The position numbers were made by a program, and so were the translations under genes. From Novosphingobium sp. (GTDB lineage Bacteria; Pseudomonadota; Alphaproteobacteria; Sphingomonadales; Sphingomonadaceae), in the NCBI GenBank assembly GCA_027490345.1, contig JAIXYF010000138.1, positions 1 through 6,421 on the forward strand: a stretch of 6,421 nt of DNA. The letters run 5' to 3'. Shown in pieces: positions 1 through 5,361 of the stretch. How positions within the stretch are numbered: the first letter of the stretch is position 1; the number at the start of each line of letters is the position of its first letter. The notes below the pieces were generated by a model. It searched no databases, had not been told where the DNA came from, and saw only the letters and a program-made list of their open reading frames with translations.

Positions 1-137
1 AGATAGACCGCCAGCACGAGCAGTGCCGCCATGCCGAGCCAGACCGCCGCGCGCTTGACTTCCTGCCGGACAAGATCGTCGCGAATGTCGGTCGGGCCGC
101 TGGCGGGGCGGGGCGGGGGGGGCGTCTCGTCGCTCAT
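1..137 (-). CDS. N-terminal fragment of a probable membrane protein, possibly an AI-2E/PerM-family transporter
   Basis: Only the first 45 codons are present; the rest lies beyond the left edge. The reading frame opens with an ATG at 137-135 that shares four bases (ATGA) with the lepB stop codon, and no Shine-Dalgarno sequence precedes it, so translation is probably coupled to lepB. The peptide begins with a Pro-rich segment (PPPPRP, residues 6-11), continues with a charged stretch (DIRDDLVRQEVKR, residues 17-29) and then enters a hydrophobic helix (VWLGMAALLVLAVY, residues 32-45). This is a cytoplasmic tail leading into a first membrane helix. From memory, sphingomonad AI-2E-type permeases start in a similar way, but 45 residues cannot settle the family. 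The gene is very likely real; the product name is a weak inference. A run of eight C in the coding strand covers codons 6-8. Confidence 0.6.
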   Translation of the reverse strand, partial: MSDETPPPPRPASGPTDIRDDLVRQEVKRAAVWLGMAALLVLAVY

Positions 138-1039
138 GGCTTGCTCGCAGATGGTTGGTTGGCGGTTGTGGGCGGCAGGATCATCGGGCGCAGTTTGAGC
201 GAAGCGCGGCTGCCTCGCAAGGCACCGTACCAGGTGAACGGATTCCACGTCTCGGTCCCGCTCAGCGAATAGGTGATGAACTCGGCCCGCCCGCCGATGT
301 CTGCCAGCGGCACCGGGCCGCCGAGGCCCTTTTCCACCACCGGCGCGCGGCTGTCAGCCGAATGATCGCGGTTGTCGCCCATCAGGAAGGCATAGCCCGC
401 GGGGATCTTCGTTTCGGGATAGTTGTCGAGCGGCTGCTGGCGGTGGTCGATGATCTGGTAGGTCGCGCCATTGGGCAGGGTTTCGCGGAAGATCGGCAGT
501 TCGCAAACCTGCATGCCATCAGCCGCGCGGTAGCGCAGGCCCGGGAAATCATCGGGGTTGCAGGGCTGGTTGGGATCGACCGGCAGTTCGAGCGGGGCTT
601 CGGCCACTTGCGGGACGGGCGTGCCATTCAGGATGATCTGCCCGTTCACCACCGCGATCCGGTCTCCCGGCAGGCCGACGACTCGTTTGATATAGTCCTC
701 GTCCCGGTCTGGCGGCACCACGATCACGATATCGCCGTAGGCCGGAGTAGATGGCATGATTCGCGTGTTCGAGCGCGGCAGGAAATGCATCGAGGCCGAG
801 ACCCACGACCAGCCATACGGGTACTTCGAGACGACCAGCTGATCGCCCACCAGCAAGTTGGGCATCATCGAGATCGAGGGGATGTAGAAGGGCTTGGCCA
901 GGAAGCTGTGGAAGCCGATCACCGCGAGCAGCATCAGCAGCAACCCGCGCAGTTCGGCGAGCCAGTTGGTGCCTTCGGGCTCGGGCGGCCTGCTTTTGGG
1001 GGCGGGGTCCGGCGCGTGGGGTTCAGGCATATCGCTCAA
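134..1039 (-). CDS. lepB: Signal peptidase I
   Basis: This is type I signal peptidase, the membrane-anchored Ser/Lys protease that removes signal peptides from proteins exported by Sec or Tat. The 301-residue product has a Pro-rich cytoplasmic tail (residues 1-24) and one membrane helix (about 28-47), followed by the periplasmic catalytic domain. The nucleophile is Ser57 in PSISMMP (54-60). The general base is Lys118 in DYIKRVVGLPGDR (115-127). The conserved GDNRDHSADSR box lies at 221-231. Cys160 and Cys178 could form the disulfide known in proteobacterial enzymes. The start is a TTG at 1039-1037, overlapping the acpS stop as TTGA; AAGG at 1049-1046, six bases upstream, fits this TTG better than the in-frame ATG at 1030-1028, which would give 298 residues. 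The catalytic motif has Ile where many enzymes have Gly (S-I-S-M), but the catalytic Ser is intact. Family assignment is secure. Confidence 0.97.
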   Translation of the reverse strand: MSDMPEPHAPDPAPKSRPPEPEGTNWLAELRGLLLMLLAVIGFHSFLAKPFYIPSISMMPNLLVGDQLVVSKYPYGWSWVSASMHFLPRSNTRIMPSTPAYGDIVIVVPPDRDEDYIKRVVGLPGDRIAVVNGQIILNGTPVPQVAEAPLELPVDPNQPCNPDDFPGLRYRAADGMQVCELPIFRETLPNGATYQIIDHRQQPLDNYPETKIPAGYAFLMGDNRDHSADSRAPVVEKGLGGPVPLADIGGRAEFITYSLSGTETWNPFTWYGALRGSRASLKLRPMILPPTTANQPSASKP

Positions 1040-1452
1040 GCGGCACCTTCGGCCAGCGGCCGTGCTTCGATCACCACGAAAGCCTGCGCCCAGGGGTGAT
1101 CATCGGTCAGCGTCAGGTGGACCACGGCCTCATGCCCTGCCGGCGTGATCGCGGCCAAACGTGCCGCCGCGCCGCCCGTCAGCGCGAGGGTGGGCGCGCC
1201 GGAAGGGGCGTTCACCACGCCGATGTCCTTCATGAACACGCCTGCCTTGAAGCCGGTGCCGACGGCTTTGGAATAGGCTTCCTTGGCCGCAAAGCGCTTC
1301 GCTAGCGTGCCCGCCTTGGTGAACGGACGACGCGCGGCCTTGGCGCGTTCGAGAGGCGTGAACACGCGGTTTTCGAATCGCTCGCCGAAGCGGTCCAGCG
1401 AGGCCTGGATGCGCTCGATATTGCAGAGATCGGAGCCCATGCCGATGATCAT
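1036..1452 (-). CDS. acpS: Holo-[acyl-carrier-protein] synthase
   Basis: AcpS moves the 4'-phosphopantetheine arm of coenzyme A onto apo-ACP, activating it for fatty-acid synthesis in the cytoplasm. The 138-residue product is slightly longer than the usual length of about 125. It begins with the family signature IIGMGSDLCNIERI (2-15), including Mg-binding Asp8. The second signature is FAAKEAYSKAVGTG (54-67), with Glu58 as the other metal ligand and Lys57 beside it. The last strand region is HLTLTDD (112-118) followed by AQAFVVIEA (122-130); it has TDD where SHD or SHE is common. The ATG at 1452-1450 has the best Shine-Dalgarno sequence of the operon, GAGGAGG five bases upstream. A gap of 24 bases separates it from pdxJ, and its stop overlaps the lepB start. 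The pdxJ-acpS pair is a known proteobacterial neighbourhood. Confidence 0.96.
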   Translation of the reverse strand: MIIGMGSDLCNIERIQASLDRFGERFENRVFTPLERAKAARRPFTKAGTLAKRFAAKEAYSKAVGTGFKAGVFMKDIGVVNAPSGAPTLALTGGAAARLAAITPAGHEAVVHLTLTDDHPWAQAFVVIEARPLAEGAA

Positions 1453-1457
1453 CGCTG

Positions 1458-1464
1458 CCTCCTC
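1458..1464 (-). promoter_or_regulatory. Strong ribosome binding site of acpS
   Basis: On the minus strand the sequence reads GAGGAGG, with five bases between it and the acpS ATG. It is a near-perfect anti-16S match and the only strong one in the minus-strand operon. acpS is also the only internal gene that does not overlap its upstream neighbour, so it appears to recruit ribosomes independently. Confidence 0.85.
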
Positions 1465-1476
1465 ACCGCCTGCTCG

Positions 1477-2241
1477 TCACCGTGCCGCGTCCATCAGCTC
1501 GCGCATCTTCAGCACCGCCGGGGCGAGCCCGGTGAAGATCGCCTCGCCGATCAGGTAGTGGCCGATGTTGAGTTCGGCGAGCTGCGGGATCGCGGCAATG
1601 GCGCTGACGTTTTCATAAGTCAGCCCGTGGCCTGCGTGCGGCTCGATGCCGTTCTTTGCCGCAAGCGCGGCCATGTCGGCAATGCGCCGCAGTTCGACCG
1701 CACGGGCCTCGCCTTCTGCATGGGCATATTCGCCGGTGTGCAGTTCGACCACCGGAGCACCGAGTCGCATCGCCGCTTCGATCTGGCGCGGTTCGGGGGC
1801 GATGAACAGGCTGACGCGGATGCCCGCATCGGCGAGGCGGCTGACAATGGGAGCAAGGCGGTTGTGCTGGCCTGCGGCATCGAGCCCGCCCTCGGTCGTG
1901 CGCTCCTCGCGCCGTTCGGGCACGATGCAGGCCGCGTGGGGTTTGTGCTTCAAGGCAAAGGCGACCATTTCCTCGGTCGCGGCCATCTCGAAGTTCAGCG
2001 GCAGATTGGTCGCGGCCTGAATGCGCGCGATATCCTCGTCGCGGATATGGCGGCGATCTTCGCGCAAGTGCGCAGTGATCCCGTCGCCGCCAACTTCGGC
2101 GACGATCTGCGCCGCGCGCACCGGATCGGGATGATCCCCGCCGCGTGCATTGCGGATCGTCGCGACGTGATCGATGTTGACGCCCAGACGCAAACGGGGT
2201 CGCTGCGGCAGGCTGGAAAGGGGAGGGGTTGGTTGGTTCAT
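1477..2241 (-). CDS. pdxJ: Pyridoxine 5'-phosphate synthase
   Basis: PdxJ condenses 3-amino-2-oxopropyl phosphate (1-amino-acetone-3-phosphate) with 1-deoxy-D-xylulose 5-phosphate to form pyridoxine 5'-phosphate, the last ring-closing step of the DXP-dependent vitamin B6 pathway. I chose the ATG at 2241-2239, giving 254 residues. It overlaps the stop of the upstream hydrolase gene as ATGA and has a short AAGG at 2249-2246. A GTG at 2253 would add four residues but has no ribosome binding site. Family motifs are complete: LGVNIDHVATIRNARGG (19-35), GGDGITAHLREDRRHI (51-66) with His58, Arg60 and His65, NFEMA (83-87) with Glu85, and AGHGLTYEN (203-211) with His205. The spacings His58-Glu85 and His58-His205 closely match those of the catalytic His45, Glu72 and His193 of the E. 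coli enzyme, as I recall them. The first 14 residues are a Pro-rich extension. The protein is a cytoplasmic TIM barrel. Confidence 0.97.
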   Translation of the reverse strand: MNQPTPPLSSLPQRPRLRLGVNIDHVATIRNARGGDHPDPVRAAQIVAEVGGDGITAHLREDRRHIRDEDIARIQAATNLPLNFEMAATEEMVAFALKHKPHAACIVPERREERTTEGGLDAAGQHNRLAPIVSRLADAGIRVSLFIAPEPRQIEAAMRLGAPVVELHTGEYAHAEGEARAVELRRIADMAALAAKNGIEPHAGHGLTYENVSAIAAIPQLAELNIGHYLIGEAIFTGLAPAVLKMRELMDAAR

Positions 2242-3395
2242 GATGCCTTGCACAGGGTTGCGGCCAGCACGTCGTGCGTCAATCCGGCCTGCTGCCAGAT
2301 TTCGCCGAAAGTCGCCTCGGCGCTGGCGCGGTTCGATGTCATGATGATCACCATGTCCTGCTCAGGCAGGATGATGTTGCGCAGCACGACGCCGCCGATG
2401 AACCCGCGCCGCTCGATGATCCGCACGCCTGCGCCGTCGCAGCCTTTCAGCGCGGATTCGAAGGCCCATTGGCCTAGCGCGGCATAGCCATAGCGCGGCT
2501 CACCCGTCCACATCACGGCGCGCTCGGCCGGGGGGATCAGCTTGCCGGTCATCAAGGCCCGGTCGAACGCCAGCAGATCATGCGTCGTGCCATAGAGCGC
2601 GCCAGCAGGGCCGAAGTTTTCAAGACGGAAGAAGCGCGATTCGGGCTTGCCCGCCTCGAACCCCGGCACGGTGCGTTTGGCTGTCGGAAACACCCCCAGG
2701 CTGCGCAGGCCAAGCGGCCTTGCCAGACGCTCGCGCACCAGCGCGGCATACGTCTTGCCGGTGATGGCTTCGAGCACCGCGCCCATCAGGATGAAATCGC
2801 AGTCGCCATAGCGGAAGTCCGCTGGCGGGGCCTTGTCGGGCTTGCCGGTCGGCCCTTCGCACCAGGGCACGCCGGTTTCTGCGCTGCCCAGCGGTGCTGT
2901 ATAGAAAGTGGCCCAACCGTCCTTGTCTGGCGGGGCGAAATCGTCGGCGTGGCGCAGGCCCGAGACGTGCTGCATGAGCATGCGCGCGGTGAGCGTAGCG
3001 GCATGGGGGGCGCGGCTTTGCGGCAGATAGCGCGCAATCGGCTGATCAAGATCGAGCCTTCCTGCGGCGACTTCCTGCATCGCCAGCGTGGCCGTGACTT
3101 GCTTGGAAACCGACGCCCAGCGCCAGATCCGGCCAAGGCGATGCAGCGCCTTACCACCCGGCTCGACTGTCCCATAGGCGCGTTCGAATACGATCTGCTC
3201 GCCTTTCGCGATCAACACCGTGCCGGCAAAGTCTGCGGCCTGCATGGCGGCGGCAAGGCGCGCTTCATCGATCGTGGGCGCGCTCTGTGTGGCTGCGGCT
3301 GCGGGTGCCAGCAGCGACAGACACGGACATAGGCACAGAATGGCCAGAATGCCGCTGCGCAACCGGTTCAACACGGTTCCTGTCCGTCTGTGCAT
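2238..3395 (-). CDS. Exported serine hydrolase of the class C beta-lactamase / penicillin-binding-protein-like family
   Basis: The 385-residue protein starts with a signal peptide: basic residues (MHRR, RLR), a hydrophobic core (about 15-30) and an Ala-rich cleavage region (about 32-36), so it should be periplasmic or secreted. The beta-lactamase/transpeptidase fold is indicated by WASVSKQ (93-99), in which Ser95-x-x-Lys98 is the nucleophile motif, and by LMQHVSGLRH (140-149), the family's usual HxSGL segment. The second motif, normally Tyr-x-Asn, reads Tyr196-Gly-Asp198. The third motif (KTG or HxG) appears as RRGFIGG (329-335), with Arg in place of Lys or His. Four mature cysteines (179, 199, 319, 382) could form disulfides. 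The substrate cannot be named: an esterase, peptidase or beta-lactamase are all possible. Its ATG shares one base with the pyrE stop (TGATG), and its stop overlaps the pdxJ start, so it is embedded in the operon. Codon style looks like that of its neighbours. Confidence 0.9.
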   Translation of the reverse strand: MHRRTGTVLNRLRSGILAILCLCPCLSLLAPAAAATQSAPTIDEARLAAAMQAADFAGTVLIAKGEQIVFERAYGTVEPGGKALHRLGRIWRWASVSKQVTATLAMQEVAAGRLDLDQPIARYLPQSRAPHAATLTARMLMQHVSGLRHADDFAPPDKDGWATFYTAPLGSAETGVPWCEGPTGKPDKAPPADFRYGDCDFILMGAVLEAITGKTYAALVRERLARPLGLRSLGVFPTAKRTVPGFEAGKPESRFFRLENFGPAGALYGTTHDLLAFDRALMTGKLIPPAERAVMWTGEPRYGYAALGQWAFESALKGCDGAGVRIIERRGFIGGVVLRNIILPEQDMVIIMTSNRASAEATFGEIWQQAGLTHDVLAATLCKAS

Positions 3396-3976
3396 CAGGC
3401 CGCGCGGCTCCCGGGCTTGGTAGCCGGGGTGGCAGCCAGCTCCGGCGGCAGCTCATCCGGCGCGTATGTCGGGAAATTGAGGCTGACGAGCGGGTAGAAG
3501 GGCACGCCGAGGTCCACTGTTCCTGCCGAGCGATCGACCAGCGCCGCACCCGCCACGACTAGGCCGCCTGCCGCCTCGATCGCCGCGATGGCCTCGCGGC
3601 TGGAAAGGCCAGTCGTCACAACGTCTTCGACCATCAGCACTTTATCGCCCGGCTTCAAGGCGAATCCGCGGCGCAGTTCGAACGTGCCGGTGGGCCGCTC
3701 GACGAACATCGCCTCAACCCCCAGCGCGCGGCCCATTTCGTGACCGATGATCACGCCGCCCATCGCGGGTGAGACGACTTTCGCAATAGCCGTGCGTAGT
3801 TCGCGCGGCAAAGTCGCGGCAAGTGCCGCAGCAAGGCGCGAGGCGCGCATCGGATCCATCAGCACGCGGGCGCATTGCAGATAGTGCGCGCTGTGGCGGC
3901 CCGAGGAGAGCAGGAAGTGACCTTCGAGCAAGGCCTCGCTGGCGCGGAATTCGGAAAGGATCTCGTCTTCGAGCAT
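3395..3976 (-). CDS. pyrE: Orotate phosphoribosyltransferase
   Basis: PyrE joins orotate to PRPP to form OMP, the fifth step of de novo pyrimidine synthesis, in the cytoplasm. The 193-residue product has GHFLLSSGRHSAHYLQC (19-35), the SPAMGGVIIGHEMGRAL segment (69-85), FVERPTGTFELRRGF (91-105) and the PRPP-binding loop VLMVEDVVTTG (113-123) with the acidic pair Glu117-Asp118. The motif set resembles the Thermus/alphaproteobacterial subfamily (TIGR01367, from memory) rather than the E. coli type: the mobile-loop region reads ELRRGF, without the lysines and histidine of the E. coli enzyme. The tail after residue 175 is Pro/Ala-rich. The ATG at 3976-3974 is the only reasonable in-frame start. 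It has no clear Shine-Dalgarno sequence, only GGA six bases upstream. It is the first gene of the minus-strand operon and diverges from coxB. I could not identify its promoter with confidence. Confidence 0.95.
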   Translation of the reverse strand: MLEDEILSEFRASEALLEGHFLLSSGRHSAHYLQCARVLMDPMRASRLAAALAATLPRELRTAIAKVVSPAMGGVIIGHEMGRALGVEAMFVERPTGTFELRRGFALKPGDKVLMVEDVVTTGLSSREAIAAIEAAGGLVVAGAALVDRSAGTVDLGVPFYPLVSLNFPTYAPDELPPELAATPATKPGSRAA

Positions 3977-4007
3977 GATGGGTCCATTGTGAGCGGGCGC
4001 AGCGGCA

Positions 4008-4030
4008 CCAGCGGGCAGGGCCAGCGGGCA
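4008..4030. repeat. 10-bp direct repeat in the pyrE leader
   Basis: CCAGCGGGCA occurs at 4008-4017 and again at 4021-4030, a period of 13 bases with three bases between copies. It lies about 30-55 bases upstream of the pyrE start codon. Spacing close to one helical turn could suit a protein-binding site, but nothing else supports this, and short repeats are common in GC-rich DNA. Confidence 0.5.
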
Positions 4031-4136
4031 TGGCCCTCTGGGCAGTGATCAAGCCGGCTGCATAGCGAAGCCGGGGTCACGGCGCTATGGCCGACTGCGC
4101 GACGGACCGCCCCATTTCCCTTATTCGCATTGCGCC

Positions 4137-4151
4137 TTAGGGCTTTAGGGC
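4137..4151. repeat. Tandem TTAGGGC direct repeat
   Basis: TTAGGGC occurs at 4137-4143 and 4145-4151, a period of eight bases. It sits about 35-50 bases upstream of the proposed coxB -35 element, where an activator could bind. The second copy overlaps the left arm of the adjoining inverted repeat. No known regulator motif is recognised. Confidence 0.4.
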
Positions 4152-4172
4152 AAGCCGCCTTGCCCAAAAAAA
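4148..4172. repeat. 7-bp inverted repeat followed by a seven-A run
   Basis: GGGCAAG (4148-4154) and CTTGCCC (4159-4165) are perfectly complementary around a four-base loop, and 4166-4172 is all A. On the plus strand the run is A rather than T; on the minus strand the T run comes before the hairpin. It therefore lacks the layout of an intrinsic terminator in either direction. It could be an operator upstream of the coxB promoter, or chance. Confidence 0.5.
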
Positions 4173-4185
4173 GGCGTTCAGGCGC

Positions 4186-4214
4186 TTGAGGCTTGCGACG
4201 AGCGCGCGTATAGG
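4186..4214 (+). promoter_or_regulatory. Probable sigma-70-type promoter of coxB
   Basis: TTGAGG (4186-4191) and TATAGG (4209-4214) are separated by exactly 17 bases, the optimal spacing for the vegetative sigma factor. Transcription would start near 4221, giving a leader of about 75 bases before the coxB ATG. This is a sequence match only; no other pair this good was noticed in the intergenic region. Confidence 0.45.
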
Positions 4215-4264
4215 CCCGGTGAATAGATAGATCAGGGTGTTGAGCACCGGGCGCAAACGCCCGG
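4214..4264 (+). promoter_or_regulatory. Two mutually exclusive inverted-repeat pairings at the coxB promoter and leader
   Basis: Segment A, GCCCGGTG (4214-4221), is an exact 8-bp complement of segment B, CACCGGGC (4245-4252), with 23 bases between. Segment B also forms a perfect 7-bp stem, CCGGGCG (4247-4253) with CGCCCGG (4258-4264), around a CAAA loop. The two pairings cannot coexist. The B-C hairpin ends 31 bases before the coxB ATG and does not cover the weak ribosome binding region GAGAG (4282-4286). There is no T run, so it is not a standard terminator. If transcription starts near 4221, segment A is mostly outside the RNA and A/B would instead act as a DNA operator. Confidence 0.5.
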
Positions 4265-4295
4265 CGTAGAAGCAAAAAATCGAGAGCGGTATACC

Positions 4296-5333
4296 ATGAG
4301 TCTTTCCCTAAGTGCCCGCCGTATAGCGGGTGTGATCCGGACCTTCAGCCTCGCAGCCGCGCTCGCATTTGCGCCTCAAGCCATGGCAGCCGCGGCTGCT
4401 CCGGCTGCTGCTGAACCCGCAGTTGCGGCGCCTGCTCCGGCGGCGCCGGTGGCGCTTGCTCCAGCACCGCAGGCTGCGACTCCTGTTGCTGCTGCCGCCG
4501 CTGCCCCTGCGGACAAGGGGTCATACACCCCGATGAAGCCGGTTGATGGCGTTGGCCAGCCGGTTGCCAAGGGCTGGACCTTCCAGGATCAGTATTCGCC
4601 CATCGGCGAAGAAGCGCTGCGCATGCATGATTACATGCTGATGCCGGTCATCACGGTGATCACGCTGTTCGTGCTTCTGCTTCTGCTGCTGGTGATGGTT
4701 CGCTTTCGCCGCAGCGCCAATCCGGTTGCTTCCAAGACAAGCCACAACACGGCTATCGAGATCATCTGGACGGTTGTTCCGGTGTTGATCCTGGTGGTCC
4801 TCGCTGTGCCTTCCATCCGCTTGCTGGCTCACCAGTATGAGCCTGCTCCCAAGGGTGCGCTGACGGTCAAGGCCACGGGTTACCAATGGTATTGGGGCTA
4901 CAGCTATCCGGACAACGGCGGCTTCGAAGTGATCTCCAACATTCTTTCCGATGCCGAGGCTCTGAAGCGCGGCGAATCGCCGCAGCTGGCCGCGGACAAC
5001 CGCATGGTCGTCCCGGCGGGTGAGCCGATCCGCCTGCAAACCACTGGTTCGGACGTGATCCACGCATTTGCGGTGCCTTCACTCTGGTTCAAGCTTGATG
5101 CGGTGCCCGGCAAGATCAACGAGAAGGTGCTCTTCATCAAGAAGCCTGGCGTTTATTATGGTCAGTGCTCTGAACTGTGCGGCGCCCGCCATGGCTACAT
5201 GCCGATCGTGGTCGAGGCTCTTCCCCGTGCCAAGTTCGAAGAATGGGTGAAGACGCAGGGCGGCACGGTTGGCCCGGCTGCCGAAGCCACCACCACGGCG
5301 GCAGCCTCCGCCAAGCCCACGCCCGCAGCGTAA
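4296..5333 (+). CDS. coxB: Cytochrome c oxidase subunit II (CuA subunit)
   Basis: Subunit II of the aa3-type oxidase accepts electrons from cytochrome c at its binuclear CuA centre and passes them to heme a in subunit I. The 345-residue precursor has a signal peptide (1-31, likely cut after Ala29-Met-Ala31) and an Ala/Pro-rich linker (32-72). Two membrane helices follow (about 114-137 and 154-177), then the periplasmic cupredoxin domain. The electron-entry motif YQWYW is at 196-200. All CuA ligands are present: His256 (DVIHAF), Cys291, Glu293, Cys295, His299 and Met302 in YGQCSELCGARHGYM, with spacing equal to that of the Paracoccus protein. There is no lipobox Cys, so it is not a lipoprotein. 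A Thr/Ala/Pro tail follows residue 325. No cytochrome c domain is fused. The ribosome binding site is weak (GAGAG, nine bases upstream). coxA follows after 28 bases. Confidence 0.98.
   Translation: MSLSLSARRIAGVIRTFSLAAALAFAPQAMAAAAAPAAAEPAVAAPAPAAPVALAPAPQAATPVAAAAAAPADKGSYTPMKPVDGVGQPVAKGWTFQDQYSPIGEEALRMHDYMLMPVITVITLFVLLLLLLVMVRFRRSANPVASKTSHNTAIEIIWTVVPVLILVVLAVPSIRLLAHQYEPAPKGALTVKATGYQWYWGYSYPDNGGFEVISNILSDAEALKRGESPQLAADNRMVVPAGEPIRLQTTGSDVIHAFAVPSLWFKLDAVPGKINEKVLFIKKPGVYYGQCSELCGARHGYMPIVVEALPRAKFEEWVKTQGGTVGPAAEATTTAAASAKPTPAA
4380..4511 (+). repeat. Ala/Pro low-complexity segment in coxB
   Basis: Codons 29-72 of coxB are almost entirely Ala, Pro and Val, written largely with GCT, GCG and GCC triplets (for example GCTGCTCCGGCTGCTGCTG). 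It encodes a flexible linker between the predicted signal-peptide cleavage site and the conserved subunit II core. Triplet repeats of this kind often vary in length between related strains. Confidence 0.8.
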
Positions 5334-5361
5334 CGATTTTCGAGGACAAGGTTAGACTACC

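Larger units (their letters stand above)
3977..4295. other. Divergent pyrE/coxB intergenic region
   Basis: These 319 bases lie between the pyrE start (minus strand) and the coxB start (plus strand) and must hold the promoters for both directions. From left to right I see a 10-bp direct repeat (4008-4030), two TTAGGGC copies (4137-4143 and 4145-4151), a 7-bp hairpin followed by seven A (4148-4172), a probable coxB promoter (4186-4214), and two alternative inverted-repeat pairings (4214-4264). No tRNA, small coding gene or intrinsic terminator is evident. Open frames crossing the region lack ribosome binding sites and family-like sequence. I found no convincing -35/-10 pair for pyrE. Confidence 0.8.

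Noticed and set aside
155..1099. A 314-codon plus-strand open frame opposite lepB
   Set aside because: It is antisense to a complete signal peptidase with catalytic Ser and Lys. The product is Arg/His/Gly-rich with no recognisable domain.
2239..2253. GTG at 2253 as the pdxJ start
   Set aside because: It would add only four residues, has no Shine-Dalgarno sequence, and the ATG at 2241 gives the ATGA overlap typical of this operon.
1558..2487. A 309-codon plus-strand open frame opposite pdxJ and the end of the hydrolase gene
   Set aside because: It crosses a gene boundary on the other strand, resembles no family, and lies opposite the invariant PdxJ motifs.
4046..4051. TGATCA palindrome considered as half of an FNR-type site
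   Set aside because: It lacks the TTGA-N6-TCAA arrangement, and a 6-bp palindrome is expected by chance.
4148..4172. Hairpin plus homopolymer considered as an intrinsic terminator
   Set aside because: On the plus strand the stem is followed by A rather than T, and on the minus strand the T run precedes the stem. The genes on either side also diverge, so no terminator is expected.
3859..4275. A minus-strand open frame running through the pyrE leader into pyrE, with an ATG at 3987 eleven bases upstream of the pyrE start
   Set aside because: It is out of frame with pyrE, has no ribosome binding site, and encodes low-complexity Arg/Ala/Pro/Cys sequence. A coupled leader peptide is not excluded but has no support.
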